Source: Gammaproteobacteria bacterium (lineage in GTDB: Bacteria; Pseudomonadota; Gammaproteobacteria; Pseudomonadales; Azotimanducaceae). From it: a stretch of 32,040 nucleotides of DNA. Shown one piece after another: positions 7,821-15,221 of the stretch. The position numbers and the translations under genes are program-made. The stretch lies in the NCBI GenBank assembly GCA_003247835.1, contig QJYB01000098.1, positions 1 through 32,040 on the forward strand. The letters are read 5' to 3'. How positions within the stretch are numbered: position 1 is the first letter of the stretch; every line of letters starts with the position of its first letter. Under the pieces are notes generated by a model, which saw only the letters and a program-made list of their open reading frames with translations, did not search any database and was not told the DNA's origin.

Positions 7821-9367
7821 CCTCACGCCCGGACTACCCGCTCTGGGCAACCTGCATCCTCGTCAAGCTCGCCATCCTGGCCGCGGCCGGCACCCAGTAC
7901 GGCTACCTGTCCGACGAGCTCTATTTTCTGGACGCCGCCCGCCACCTGGATCTGGGCTACGTGGACTTTCCCCCGGCCATCGCCTGGGTGATGGCCGGGC
8001 TCACCGGGGTGTTCGGCAGCGACCTTCTGGTGCTGCGTGCGTTCGCCTGCGGGGTCGGCATCGGCGTGACCCTGCTGGCCGTCGAGCTGGCCCGCCTGTT
8101 GGGTGGCGGTCGGCCGGCACAGTGGCTCACCGCCATCGTCGTGCTGTTCGCGCCGGCCTTTCTCTCCATCCAGTCCATTCTGACCATGAACGTGCTGGAC
8201 CAGCTCTGGTGGGTGCTGGGATTCGTCCTGCTGATCCGCTACCTGCAGCAGCGTCGGCCCCGCGACATGCTGATGCTCGGCGCGGTGTTCGGCCTGTCGA
8301 TCCTCACCAAGCTCGCCGCACCAGCCTGGTTCGTGGCCCTCGCCCTCTCCGTACTGCTCTACGCCCGCTGGATCCTCGTCCGCCCGGAAGTATGGGGCGC
8401 CATCGCCATTCTGCTCGTCGTCGCAAGTCCCTTGCTCTACTGGCAGGTCACACACGACTGGCTGTTCTTCGACTTCATCGGCGCCTACAACGAGGAGGCG
8501 GCTGAGGCCATGGTCATCGACCAGCCGCTGTTCGGGCTGATCACCACCATGAACCCACCGTTCCTCCTGATCTGGCTGCCGGGCCTCGTCTACGGACTGG
8601 TCGCCGCGGACCGCACGCTCAGGGTGATGGGTACCGCGGCGACGCTGTGTCTGGGGATCTTTCTCAGCGCCGGTGTGAAGTTCTATTTTGCGACGCCGCT
8701 GTTCGTGATCTTCGCCGCCGCAGGCGCACTGCTCTGGGAACGCTGGCTGACGCCACACCGCCGTATGCGCACTGTCTTCCTGATCAGCATGGGCATCTCC
8801 GGTGTCTGCTCCATTCCCATCGCCGCACCGGTGCTGCCGTCCGCCGTCCTGCAGCAGGCGGCAGACTTCATCCGCGACGGCGAGGCCAACGCGCGCGGCG
8901 AGCCAACGGCGTCGGCGGGCACGCCGGGGTATGTACCCGCGCCCATGGGTCGTTATTTCCCGCACTTCGCCGAGATGCACGGCTGGCCGGAACTGGTCGC
9001 CGCGGTGACCGCACAGTACGAAGCCATTCCTGCCGCGGAACGGCCCGGTGTCGGCATCCTGGCTGCATACTTCGGGCAGGCAGGCGCGCTCAACGAGCTC
9101 GACCGGGGGAACCGGCTGCCGACCGCCTACTCGGGCCACATGAATTACTACCTCTGGGCCGAGGGTCAATCGTTCGACGACGTCATCGCTGTCGGCTTCG
9201 ACCTCGACCTGCTGAAACGCCTCTATCGGCATGTCACGGTGCTGCAGACGTTCCACTGCGATCGCTGCATGGCCCGTGAGAACGGCCTGATAATCGCGCG
9301 GTGCCGCGACCGGGCGGTTGATTCCGAAGAAATTCGCAGTCAAATCAAGCGGTTCTACTTCTTTTGA
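7817..9367 (+). CDS. GT39/PMT-type (ArnT-like) membrane glycosyltransferase
   Basis: A 516-residue multi-spanning protein with the N-terminal signature of the PMT_2/ArnT superfamily: the acidic pair Asp33-Glu34 in SDELYFLDAARHL and the downstream GYVDFPPAIAWV, in the first periplasmic loop. About ten hydrophobic helices follow up to roughly residue 350, then a soluble periplasmic C-terminal domain that ends with an HCDRC motif and RFYFF. Such enzymes move a sugar from a polyprenyl-phosphate donor to a lipid or protein. The GTG start overlaps the previous stop (GTGA), and the upstream DPM-synthase/GtrA fusion would supply the donor. The acceptor is unknown. The next gene, crtE, has its own leader 118 bases downstream. 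Confidence 0.9.
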   Translation: MTSRPDYPLWATCILVKLAILAAAGTQYGYLSDELYFLDAARHLDLGYVDFPPAIAWVMAGLTGVFGSDLLVLRAFACGVGIGVTLLAVELARLLGGGRPAQWLTAIVVLFAPAFLSIQSILTMNVLDQLWWVLGFVLLIRYLQQRRPRDMLMLGAVFGLSILTKLAAPAWFVALALSVLLYARWILVRPEVWGAIAILLVVASPLLYWQVTHDWLFFDFIGAYNEEAAEAMVIDQPLFGLITTMNPPFLLIWLPGLVYGLVAADRTLRVMGTAATLCLGIFLSAGVKFYFATPLFVIFAAAGALLWERWLTPHRRMRTVFLISMGISGVCSIPIAAPVLPSAVLQQAADFIRDGEANARGEPTASAGTPGYVPAPMGRYFPHFAEMHGWPELVAAVTAQYEAIPAAERPGVGILAAYFGQAGALNELDRGNRLPTAYSGHMNYYLWAEGQSFDDVIAVGFDLDLLKRLYRHVTVLQTFHCDRCMARENGLIIARCRDRAVDSEEIRSQIKRFYFF

Positions 9368-9383
9368 AGCAGATGTAATTGTT

Positions 9384-9411
9384 TTGCGCGAACCGCCGAA
9401 CAATGGATAAT
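9384..9411 (+). promoter_or_regulatory. Putative crtE-crtZ promoter
   Basis: In the AT-richer gap after the GT39 gene, TTGCGC (9384-9389) and GATAAT (9406-9411) lie 16 bases apart. The -10 matches at five of six positions; the -35 is weak. A start near 9418 would give a leader of about 70 bases containing the CAGACAA/TTGTCTG dyad. Confidence 0.4.
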
Positions 9412-9433
9412 TGGCATCGCGCGAAGACGCTGT

Positions 9434-9456
9434 CAGACAAGCAACTTAGTTGTCTG
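9434..9456 (+). promoter_or_regulatory. Dyad element in the crtE leader
   Basis: CAGACAA (9434-9440) and TTGTCTG (9450-9456) are a perfect 7-bp inverted repeat with a 9-base spacer. A second, nested palindrome CAACT-T-AGTTG occupies 9442-9452, and TGTCAGACA overlaps the left arm. The dyad lies between the putative promoter and the GGAGAGG ribosome binding site (9470-9476). It could be a repressor operator or an mRNA hairpin controlling carotenoid entry-point expression. The dyad is seen; the role is inferred. Confidence 0.5.
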
Positions 9457-9485
9457 CGCCAGAACGAATGGAGAGGTCATCAGCC

Positions 9486-10436
9486 TTGAGTGAGGCAAAA
9501 CCGGAGTCGAGCACCCCAGACTATCCGGAGCAGTTCGCAGGGATCCGCAACAAGATCGAGCGCCGACTGACGGAGATTGCGCCGTCCGTGTCGGGTACTG
9601 CCCCACGTCTGAAACGTTCCATCCGCTACAGCCTGCTGGACGGCGGCAAGCGGTTGCGACCATTGATCACCGTGCTCACCACCGAAGCGCTCGGTGGGCG
9701 GGCGGCGGACGCCATCGACGCGGCGTGTGCCATCGAGATGGTGCATTCCGCCTCGCTGGTGATCGACGACCTGCCGTGCATGGACGACGCCACCCAGCGT
9801 CGCGGTAAGCCCGCCAATCACATCGCGCACGGCGAGGACATCGCCATTCTCGGCGCCATCTCGCTGATTTCCGATGCCTTCGGCCTGATCGCACGCGACA
9901 GACACCTGCCACCGGACGTCAAGGCGGATCTGGTGTCCTCACTGTCCAAAGCGATCGGCGTGGACGGACTCTGTGCCGGTCAGGAACGGGATCTCCGTGA
10001 CATCACCGAGCACAGCGATGCCGAGTCGCTCGCCCAGCTGCAGTACCAGAAGACGGGGGCTCTGTTCGTCGCCTGCCTGGAAGCCGGTGCCCGCATTGCC
10101 GGGCTCCCCCAGGATTCTCTTGCGCCGTTACAGGCCTTTGGCACCCACATGGGTCTCGCTTTCCAGATCCTCGACGACCTGCTGGACGCGGTCGGCCAGA
10201 GTGCCGCCACAGGTAAGGATCACCGGGCCGACCTCGGCAAACAGACCTACGCCGCCATCATGAGTCTCGACGAGGCGGAAGCCCAGGCGAGCCGGGAACT
10301 GTCCTGCGCGCTCGAAGCCCTGGAGCCCGCTGGTATCAACCAGGCCCCCTTCGCCGCGTTCCTGAACCTGGTCCTCGCGGCTTATCAGGTTCAGGTTGAT
10401 TTCGGTCAGGTTCGTCAGGCCAGGGCCCGGGTATGA
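9486..10436 (+). CDS. crtE: Geranylgeranyl diphosphate synthase
   Basis: A 316-residue trans-prenyltransferase making GGPP, the precursor for phytoene. The first aspartate-rich motif is DDLPCMDD (94-101) and the second is Asp230-Asp231-x-x-Asp234 in FQILDDLLD. The residue five before the first motif is Ala89 (HSASLVIDD), as in CrtE proteins, where farnesyl synthases such as IspA carry Tyr; this small residue fits a C20 product. The start is chosen as TTG at 9486 because GGAGAGG sits 9 bases upstream; an ATG at 9468 lacks a ribosome binding site, and the frame extends to a TTG at 9450. It is followed by crtZ after 27 bases and is separated from crtB/I/Y by three other genes. A regulatory dyad lies in its leader. 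Confidence 0.93.
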   Translation: MSEAKPESSTPDYPEQFAGIRNKIERRLTEIAPSVSGTAPRLKRSIRYSLLDGGKRLRPLITVLTTEALGGRAADAIDAACAIEMVHSASLVIDDLPCMDDATQRRGKPANHIAHGEDIAILGAISLISDAFGLIARDRHLPPDVKADLVSSLSKAIGVDGLCAGQERDLRDITEHSDAESLAQLQYQKTGALFVACLEAGARIAGLPQDSLAPLQAFGTHMGLAFQILDDLLDAVGQSAATGKDHRADLGKQTYAAIMSLDEAEAQASRELSCALEALEPAGINQAPFAAFLNLVLAAYQVQVDFGQVRQARARV

Positions 10437-10463
10437 TTCTTCAATAGCCCACGAATCGCCGCC

Positions 10464-10964
10464 ATGAACGTCGTCATCAATGCCCTGTGCTTTTTCGGCG
10501 CGCTCGCCGCCATGGAAGCGGTGGCCTACTTCGCCCACAAGTACGTCATGCACGGCTTCGGCTGGGTTCTGCACGAGTCCCATCACCGGCCACGGCAAGG
10601 GATGTTCGAGCTCAACGATCTCTACGCCTGCATCTTCGCCATCCCTTCCATCGTGCTGATCTGGTTCGGCACCAACGGCTATCCCTGGGCGCTCTGGATG
10701 GGACTCGGTGTGGCCGGTTACGGGCTGGTCTACTTCGGCTTTCACGACGTGATCGTGCACCGCCGCATCCACCACAACTGGCGGCCTAGAGCCAAGTACA
10801 TGCAGCGGATCGTGCATGCGCACCGCCTGCATCACGCCCGCGAAACCAAGGAAGGCACCGTGTCCTTCGGTTTCATCTACGCGCCGCCCGTGCCCGTGCT
10901 GCGCGCTGAGATGAAGGCCATCGAGGCGGCGGAAGCCCGCGCTGCCGGAACGGCCAGCGCCTGA
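10464..10964 (+). CDS. crtZ: Beta-carotene 3-hydroxylase
   Basis: A 166-residue membrane di-iron hydroxylase that converts beta-carotene to zeaxanthin via beta-cryptoxanthin. The histidine boxes of CrtZ are all present: His25-x4-His30, HESHH at 37-41, His94-x4-His99 followed by RIHH (101-104), and HAHRLHH at 118-124. Hydrophobic helices occupy about 4-22, 53-69 and 76-92. The size matches bacterial CrtZ (about 160-175 residues). The ATG at 10464 has only a weak ribosome binding site and follows the crtE stop by 27 bases, so expression may rely on readthrough from crtE. No crtW ketolase is in the window, so zeaxanthin rather than astaxanthin is the predicted product of the recognised genes. 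Confidence 0.93.
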   Translation: MNVVINALCFFGALAAMEAVAYFAHKYVMHGFGWVLHESHHRPRQGMFELNDLYACIFAIPSIVLIWFGTNGYPWALWMGLGVAGYGLVYFGFHDVIVHRRIHHNWRPRAKYMQRIVHAHRLHHARETKEGTVSFGFIYAPPVPVLRAEMKAIEAAEARAAGTASA

Positions 10965-10995
10965 TCGGCGGTCCGTCTCTTCTGATCTAAATCCG

Positions 10996-12333
10996 TCAGA
11001 CCGCCTGCAGTACTTCTGCGGTCATTGCGAACATCCGGTCGATTTCCTCCGGCGTGGAGATGAACGGCGGGGCGAACTGCAGCGTGTCGCCGCCACAGCG
11101 CACGTAGAGACCCTTCTTCCACAGCGCCATGGCGAGCTCGAACGGCCGCCGCGCGGGCTCACCAGGATAGGGTTCGAGCTGAATCGCGCCGGCAAGACCC
11201 AGATTGCGGATGTCCGTCACGTAGGGCAGCTGCTTGAGCTCGTGCAGTGCGTTCTCGAAGTGTGGGGCGAGTGCCTGCACCTTCCCGACCATGTCGTCAC
11301 CCTCGAAGATGTCGAGAGACGCGAGTGCCGCCGCGCAGGCCAGCGGGTGCGCGGAGTAGGTGTAGCCGTGAGGAAACTCGATCGCATAGTCCGGGCCACC
11401 GTTTTCCATGAACGTCCGGTAGATGTTCTCGTGCGCGAGCACTGCGCCCATGGGTACGTTGCCGTTGGTGAGAACCTTGGCCAGGTTCATGATGTCCGGC
11501 GTCACGCCGAAGTAGTCCGCCGCAAAGGGCGCGCCAAGCCTGCCGAAGCCGGTGATGACCTCGTCGAAGATCAGCAGGATGTCGTGCCTGTCGCACAGGG
11601 CTCGAAGCCGCTGCAGATAGCCCTTCGGTGGCGGCAGCACACCGGCCGAGCCGGCCATGGGCTCGAGGATCACCGCAGCGATGTTCGACGCATCGTGCAA
11701 CGCCACCAGATCTTCCAGCGCGTCGGCGAGCTCCGCCCCCCTCTCCGGCTCACCGCGGCAGAAGGCATTACCCGGCAGCACGGTATGTGGCAGGTGATCC
11801 GCATCGATGAGCTGACCGTAGAGCTTCCGGTTGGGACCGATTCCGCCCAGGCTCGTGCCACCCAGGTTGACCCCATGATAGGAACGGGCCCGGCCGATCA
11901 GCTTGGTCTTCTGTGGCTGGCCCTTCAGCCGCCAGTATGCGCGCGCCAGCTTCAGCGACGTATCCGCCGCCTCGGAGCCGGAGTTGACGAAGAACGCGTA
12001 GTCGAGGCCTGCCGGCGCCATGCGGGTGAGCCGATTGGCCAGCTCGAAGGCCAGGGGATGGCCGAACTGAAATGGCGGCGCATAGTCCAGCGTCCGGATC
12101 TGTCGCGAGACGGCGTCGGCGATTTCCGCGCGGCCGTGACCGAAGGGAACGCACCACAACCCGGACAGCGAGTCGAACAACCGGCGTCCGTCTCCATCGA
12201 TAAGCTCGGTACCCTCCGCGCCGACGATGAGCCGTGGATCCGACTTGAAGTGCCGGTTTCCCGTATACGGCATCCAGAACGCTTCCAGATCCGCCCGCTC
12301 GAAGTCCGCCCGACCGATCCGCCCCTCACTCAT
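10996..12333 (-). CDS. Class III PLP aminotransferase, omega-amino acid:pyruvate type
   Basis: A 445-residue fold-type I aminotransferase similar to beta-alanine:pyruvate aminotransferases. The N-terminal FWMPYTGNRHFK and LSGLWCVPFGH are characteristic of that subgroup. The cofactor site is visible as NSGSEA (117-122), the stacking YHG (152-154), Asp257 in IFDEVITGFGR, and Lys286 in LAKVLTNGNVPMG as the internal aldimine lysine. The ATG at 12333 has a strong GGAGGAG seven bases upstream. It is the last gene of a minus-strand run that begins with crtY and follows the MltF-like gene after 44 bases. It has no evident role in carotenoid synthesis. It converges on crtZ. Confidence 0.9.
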   Translation of the reverse strand: MSEGRIGRADFERADLEAFWMPYTGNRHFKSDPRLIVGAEGTELIDGDGRRLFDSLSGLWCVPFGHGRAEIADAVSRQIRTLDYAPPFQFGHPLAFELANRLTRMAPAGLDYAFFVNSGSEAADTSLKLARAYWRLKGQPQKTKLIGRARSYHGVNLGGTSLGGIGPNRKLYGQLIDADHLPHTVLPGNAFCRGEPERGAELADALEDLVALHDASNIAAVILEPMAGSAGVLPPPKGYLQRLRALCDRHDILLIFDEVITGFGRLGAPFAADYFGVTPDIMNLAKVLTNGNVPMGAVLAHENIYRTFMENGGPDYAIEFPHGYTYSAHPLACAAALASLDIFEGDDMVGKVQALAPHFENALHELKQLPYVTDIRNLGLAGAIQLEPYPGEPARRPFELAMALWKKGLYVRCGGDTLQFAPPFISTPEEIDRMFAMTAEVLQAV

Positions 12334-12377
12334 GATCTCGCTCCTCCTGGCATCGCTGCATTCTATTGCACCGGAAC

Positions 12378-13841
12378 CTACTGCACCGCTACGTTGCCCG
12401 GCAGGGCGTCCTGCATCAGCTTGTAGGTCACGTAGTACTTGAAGATGTTGCGTACATAGGTGACCGGCTCCATGCCCACGTCGCGGGCGACCAGCCGTTC
12501 CATTTCACCGAACCAGACGTCCGGATTCACGCCCTCTTCTGCAGCCTGGCGGCGCAGCCGGCTGATCCGGGTCGGTCCAGCGTTGTAGGCGGCGAACGCC
12601 AGGAGATGCCGGTCGAGCTCGCCGATGGCGGGATCGTCGAAATACCGGTCCGTGATGTGACGGAGATATTTTTGGCCCGCGTGGATATTGGCGTCCAGCT
12701 CTTCGATATTGGGAATGCCGATCGGCGACGCCAGGGCCGTGGCAGGCAGCAGCTGCATGACACCGATGGCACCGGCAGGACTGCGCTTGCTCTGCAGCAG
12801 CCTGGACTCCTGATACGCCTGCGCGGCGATGAGCAGCCAGTCGAACGCGTAGTCGGCCGAATACCGTTTGAAGATGTCCATCATGGAAAGCAGACGTTTA
12901 CGGTCGGAACTCGCCGCGGCGTTTTTGACGTAGGTGTTGTTCTCCAGATAGCGCCGGAACAGCACGTTGCCCACCAGTGTGCCTTCGCGGTGATCGTGGA
13001 CGAACGCGTCGACGATCGGCTTCATCCCGGTGAAATCGCTGCGGATGGCCCAGGCAATGCTGCGCCCGCTGGCCACGGGCAGATCGTGGCGGACCACGAT
13101 GTCCTGGTGAACGCCCTGCCAGAAGTCGGCCAGATAGTCATCGGCAATCGTGATGTCGATGACACCGGCATTGACGAGCTCCAGGACATCCTCGGTCTGC
13201 AGGCGCTCATCCAGGAGCGTCAGCTGGATGGGGTCACGATCGAGTGCGGCAAAGTCGTCGTTCAGCCGGCGGATGCTCTCAGCGAAGCTGCTCGATTCCC
13301 GGACGTGAATCCTGCGCCCGGCGAGTTCCCCGATCGAGCCGATGTCCGAAACCGACCGGTTGTGGACGACCACTTCGGAAACGTTCTCCCGCACCGGCAC
13401 TGAAAACGCCACCTCACGGGCACGCGCCTCGGTGACCGTGATGTTGCCGACCGCCAGATCCGCCAGACCCCGATGGAGAAAATCGATCATCTCGTCCCGC
13501 GCTACGGGCACCGGCAGTAGCGTCACCCTCGGTCGGGGTTGGCCGAGCTGCTCGTTCAGAAACGGTTCGAAGCGGCGCAGGCTCTCCGCCGTGATGCCAC
13601 GGATACGCAGACCATCCATGAAGTAGTGTGTACGGGAGTACCCGACCAGCACGCGCAGCACACCCCTCGCCTTCAGGCCGTCGAGGTCGTAGCGGGCTTC
13701 CGAGAGCCGGGCACCCAGCACCACGGGCGGTGCTTTTTCCACAGCCGGGCTCTGCTCAACGACGGGTCTCTCACAACCTGGCAGAAGCAGGCTACCCGCC
13801 AGCAGCAGTACCGCCGGCCATCGTTTACCCCGGTGGGTCAG
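12378..13841 (-). CDS. MltF-like membrane-bound lytic transglycosylase lipoprotein
   Basis: A 487-residue protein if started at the CTG at 13841. It opens with THRGKRWPAVLLLAGSLLLPGC, a full lipoprotein signal with lipobox LPGC, followed by a periplasmic solute-binding (SBP_bac_3-like) domain, roughly residues 50-290. A C-terminal SLT domain has the catalytic Glu in QAYQESRL, then GAIGVMQLLP and FAAYNAGPTRI. MltF proteins join these two domains and cleave peptidoglycan at the outer membrane. In this frame no ATG, GTG or TTG lies between the ATG at 14000 and the lipobox, and starting at 14000 adds a Gly/Arg-rich shadow of the upstream gene. CTG at 13841 overlaps that gene's TGA as CTGA, with AGGA upstream. 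The family call is firm; the start is inferred. Confidence 0.85.
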   Translation of the reverse strand: MTHRGKRWPAVLLLAGSLLLPGCERPVVEQSPAVEKAPPVVLGARLSEARYDLDGLKARGVLRVLVGYSRTHYFMDGLRIRGITAESLRRFEPFLNEQLGQPRPRVTLLPVPVARDEMIDFLHRGLADLAVGNITVTEARAREVAFSVPVRENVSEVVVHNRSVSDIGSIGELAGRRIHVRESSSFAESIRRLNDDFAALDRDPIQLTLLDERLQTEDVLELVNAGVIDITIADDYLADFWQGVHQDIVVRHDLPVASGRSIAWAIRSDFTGMKPIVDAFVHDHREGTLVGNVLFRRYLENNTYVKNAAASSDRKRLLSMMDIFKRYSADYAFDWLLIAAQAYQESRLLQSKRSPAGAIGVMQLLPATALASPIGIPNIEELDANIHAGQKYLRHITDRYFDDPAIGELDRHLLAFAAYNAGPTRISRLRRQAAEEGVNPDVWFGEMERLVARDVGMEPVTYVRNIFKYYVTYKLMQDALPGNVAVQ

Positions 13842-14215
13842 GCGGGCAGCTTCCTGGCGGCCAGCAGCAGGACACCGGCGATGACCACCTCGAAGCCGAA
13901 TGCGACGAGGGTCTCCTGGGCGGGTGTGCCGTCCACCACGAAGCCCACCACCCGGCCCAGCGCAATCACCACCATCAGCAGCGCGACGGCGAGCAGCCAC
14001 GCGGCCTGGCGTCGGATCACACCCAGACCGAGCAGCAGCGCGCTGCCGATGAAGAGTCCGGCCATGTCGCCTCGCAGGGTGTTGAGGCCGTGAACACCTT
14101 CCGGGGTGACCGACAGACCCGTGGCGCTGCCGAGCGGATCGAGCAGGAAACCCGCACCCATGAAGAGAAACAGAAGCGCGAACGCGCCGACCACAAGCCT
14201 CAGTGCCAGAACCAT
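13838..14215 (-). CDS. DUF4345-like integral membrane protein
   Basis: A 125-residue, strongly hydrophobic protein with four predicted helices (about 5-24, 50-68, 72-92 and 102-120). The pattern of an N-terminal helix, FLLDPLGSATGLSV, LNTLRGDMAG and a conserved Arg near GRVVGFVVDG fits the DUF4345 family, whose function is unknown. The ATG at 14215 is preceded by GGAGGG at good spacing. The gene lies 65 bases downstream of crtB on the same strand and its TGA probably overlaps the CTG start of the MltF-like gene. It may be cotranscribed with crtY-crtI-crtB, which would give a membrane protein made together with membrane carotenoids, but no function follows from that. Confidence 0.8.
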   Translation of the reverse strand: MVLALRLVVGAFALLFLFMGAGFLLDPLGSATGLSVTPEGVHGLNTLRGDMAGLFIGSALLLGLGVIRRQAAWLLAVALLMVVIALGRVVGFVVDGTPAQETLVAFGFEVVIAGVLLLAARKLPA

Positions 14216-14280
14216 CCTCTACCCTCCAGCGAAACCCTCTGTGAGGACCCTAACCTGTTACGACACGTCTCGCCAGGTGA

Positions 14281-15216
14281 TCAGGGCTGCGGTGCCGTCC
14301 ACAACCCGTGGCGCTCTGGTACCGTCCGCCACCGACGGCCAAGCACGAGTGTGCTTGCCTCGATGCCGCTGGTGACCAGCATGCCGAGCTTGGCAGCGGT
14401 GCTGGTACCGGCCCTCTGCTTCCAGGCATCCGCCCCGTTGCGCCGCACCTTGGCGCCGATGGCGCCGTAGACCTTGCGTGCCGCCGCGATGGCCCACGCC
14501 GAGCGGAGAGGCAGCTGGCCGATGCCATGCCGGGCGGATGCGTAGTAACGATCCGCCTCATCGAGCAGCCGGCTGACGACGCGGAAAAGCGCCGCCTCGG
14601 AGCCGGGAAACAGGGCAGGATCCGTCGGCGCGTCCGCTTCCAAAAGCCATTCCCTGGGCAGATAGACCCGGCCGTCGGCCGCATCCTCCATCACGTCCCG
14701 CGATATGTTGGTGAGCTGAAAGGCGATGCCGAGATCGATGGCACGATCAAGGGTCTTGCGGTCCCGCACGCCCATGATGGCCGCCATCATGGCGCCTACC
14801 ACCCCGGCCACGTGATAGCAGTAGAGGAGCGTGTCCTCGATGGTCAGGTATTCGCGCTTTTCGACGTCCATGGCGAACCCTTCGAGCAGCTCGAGCGGAT
14901 AGCGGCGGTCGATGGCGCAACTCTGGTAGACGCGCTGAAAAGCGGCGAACACCGGATCGTCCGTCGGGTCCCCGGCCATGGCCGCCTCCGTGCGGCGTGT
15001 CAGCGCTTCGAGGATGACGCGTTGATCTTCCGGCGACGGCGACTTCTGACCGAAACCAAGCTCCTGGCCGTCGATCTCGTCGTCACAGTAACGGCACCAG
15101 GCGTAGAGCATGAAGGCGCGGGCACGGGTCTCGGAGTCGAACAGCTTCGACGCGGCGGCAAAGCTCTTCGAGCCTTTCTCGATGATGCTCCTGGCGTGCT
15201 CGACGACCGGATCCAT
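14281..15216 (-). CDS. crtB: Phytoene synthase
   Basis: A 311-residue squalene/phytoene synthase family enzyme that condenses two GGPP into 15-cis-phytoene at the membrane surface. The two metal-binding aspartate-rich motifs are DDEID at 45-49 (within YCDDEIDG) and Asp174-x-x-x-Asp178 in RDVMEDAADGRVYLP (173-187). GFAMDVEKREY, AGVVGAMMA and FQLTNISRDV are also CrtB-typical. The length matches bacterial CrtB (about 300-310). The ATG at 15216 lies 5 bases after the crtI stop, so the two are cotranscribed and probably coupled. It uses the product of crtE, which is encoded on the opposite strand about 4 kb away. Confidence 0.95.
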   Translation of the reverse strand: MDPVVEHARSIIEKGSKSFAAASKLFDSETRARAFMLYAWCRYCDDEIDGQELGFGQKSPSPEDQRVILEALTRRTEAAMAGDPTDDPVFAAFQRVYQSCAIDRRYPLELLEGFAMDVEKREYLTIEDTLLYCYHVAGVVGAMMAAIMGVRDRKTLDRAIDLGIAFQLTNISRDVMEDAADGRVYLPREWLLEADAPTDPALFPGSEAALFRVVSRLLDEADRYYASARHGIGQLPLRSAWAIAAARKVYGAIGAKVRRNGADAWKQRAGTSTAAKLGMLVTSGIEASTLVLGRRWRTVPERHGLWTAPQP

Positions 15217-15221
15217 GTATC

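Noticed and set aside
7823..9403. 526-codon open frame on the minus strand
   Set aside because: Antisense to the GT39 gene; highly charged low-complexity translation (runs of Glu, Gln, His) without motifs.
10967..11005. GGCGGTC/GACCGCC inverted repeat between crtZ and the aminotransferase gene
   Set aside because: The 25-base loop is long, there is no T-run, and one arm lies in the aminotransferase stop region; too weak to call a bidirectional terminator.
12366..13403. 345-codon open frame on the plus strand
   Set aside because: Antisense to the MltF-like gene, whose SLT catalytic motif is clear.
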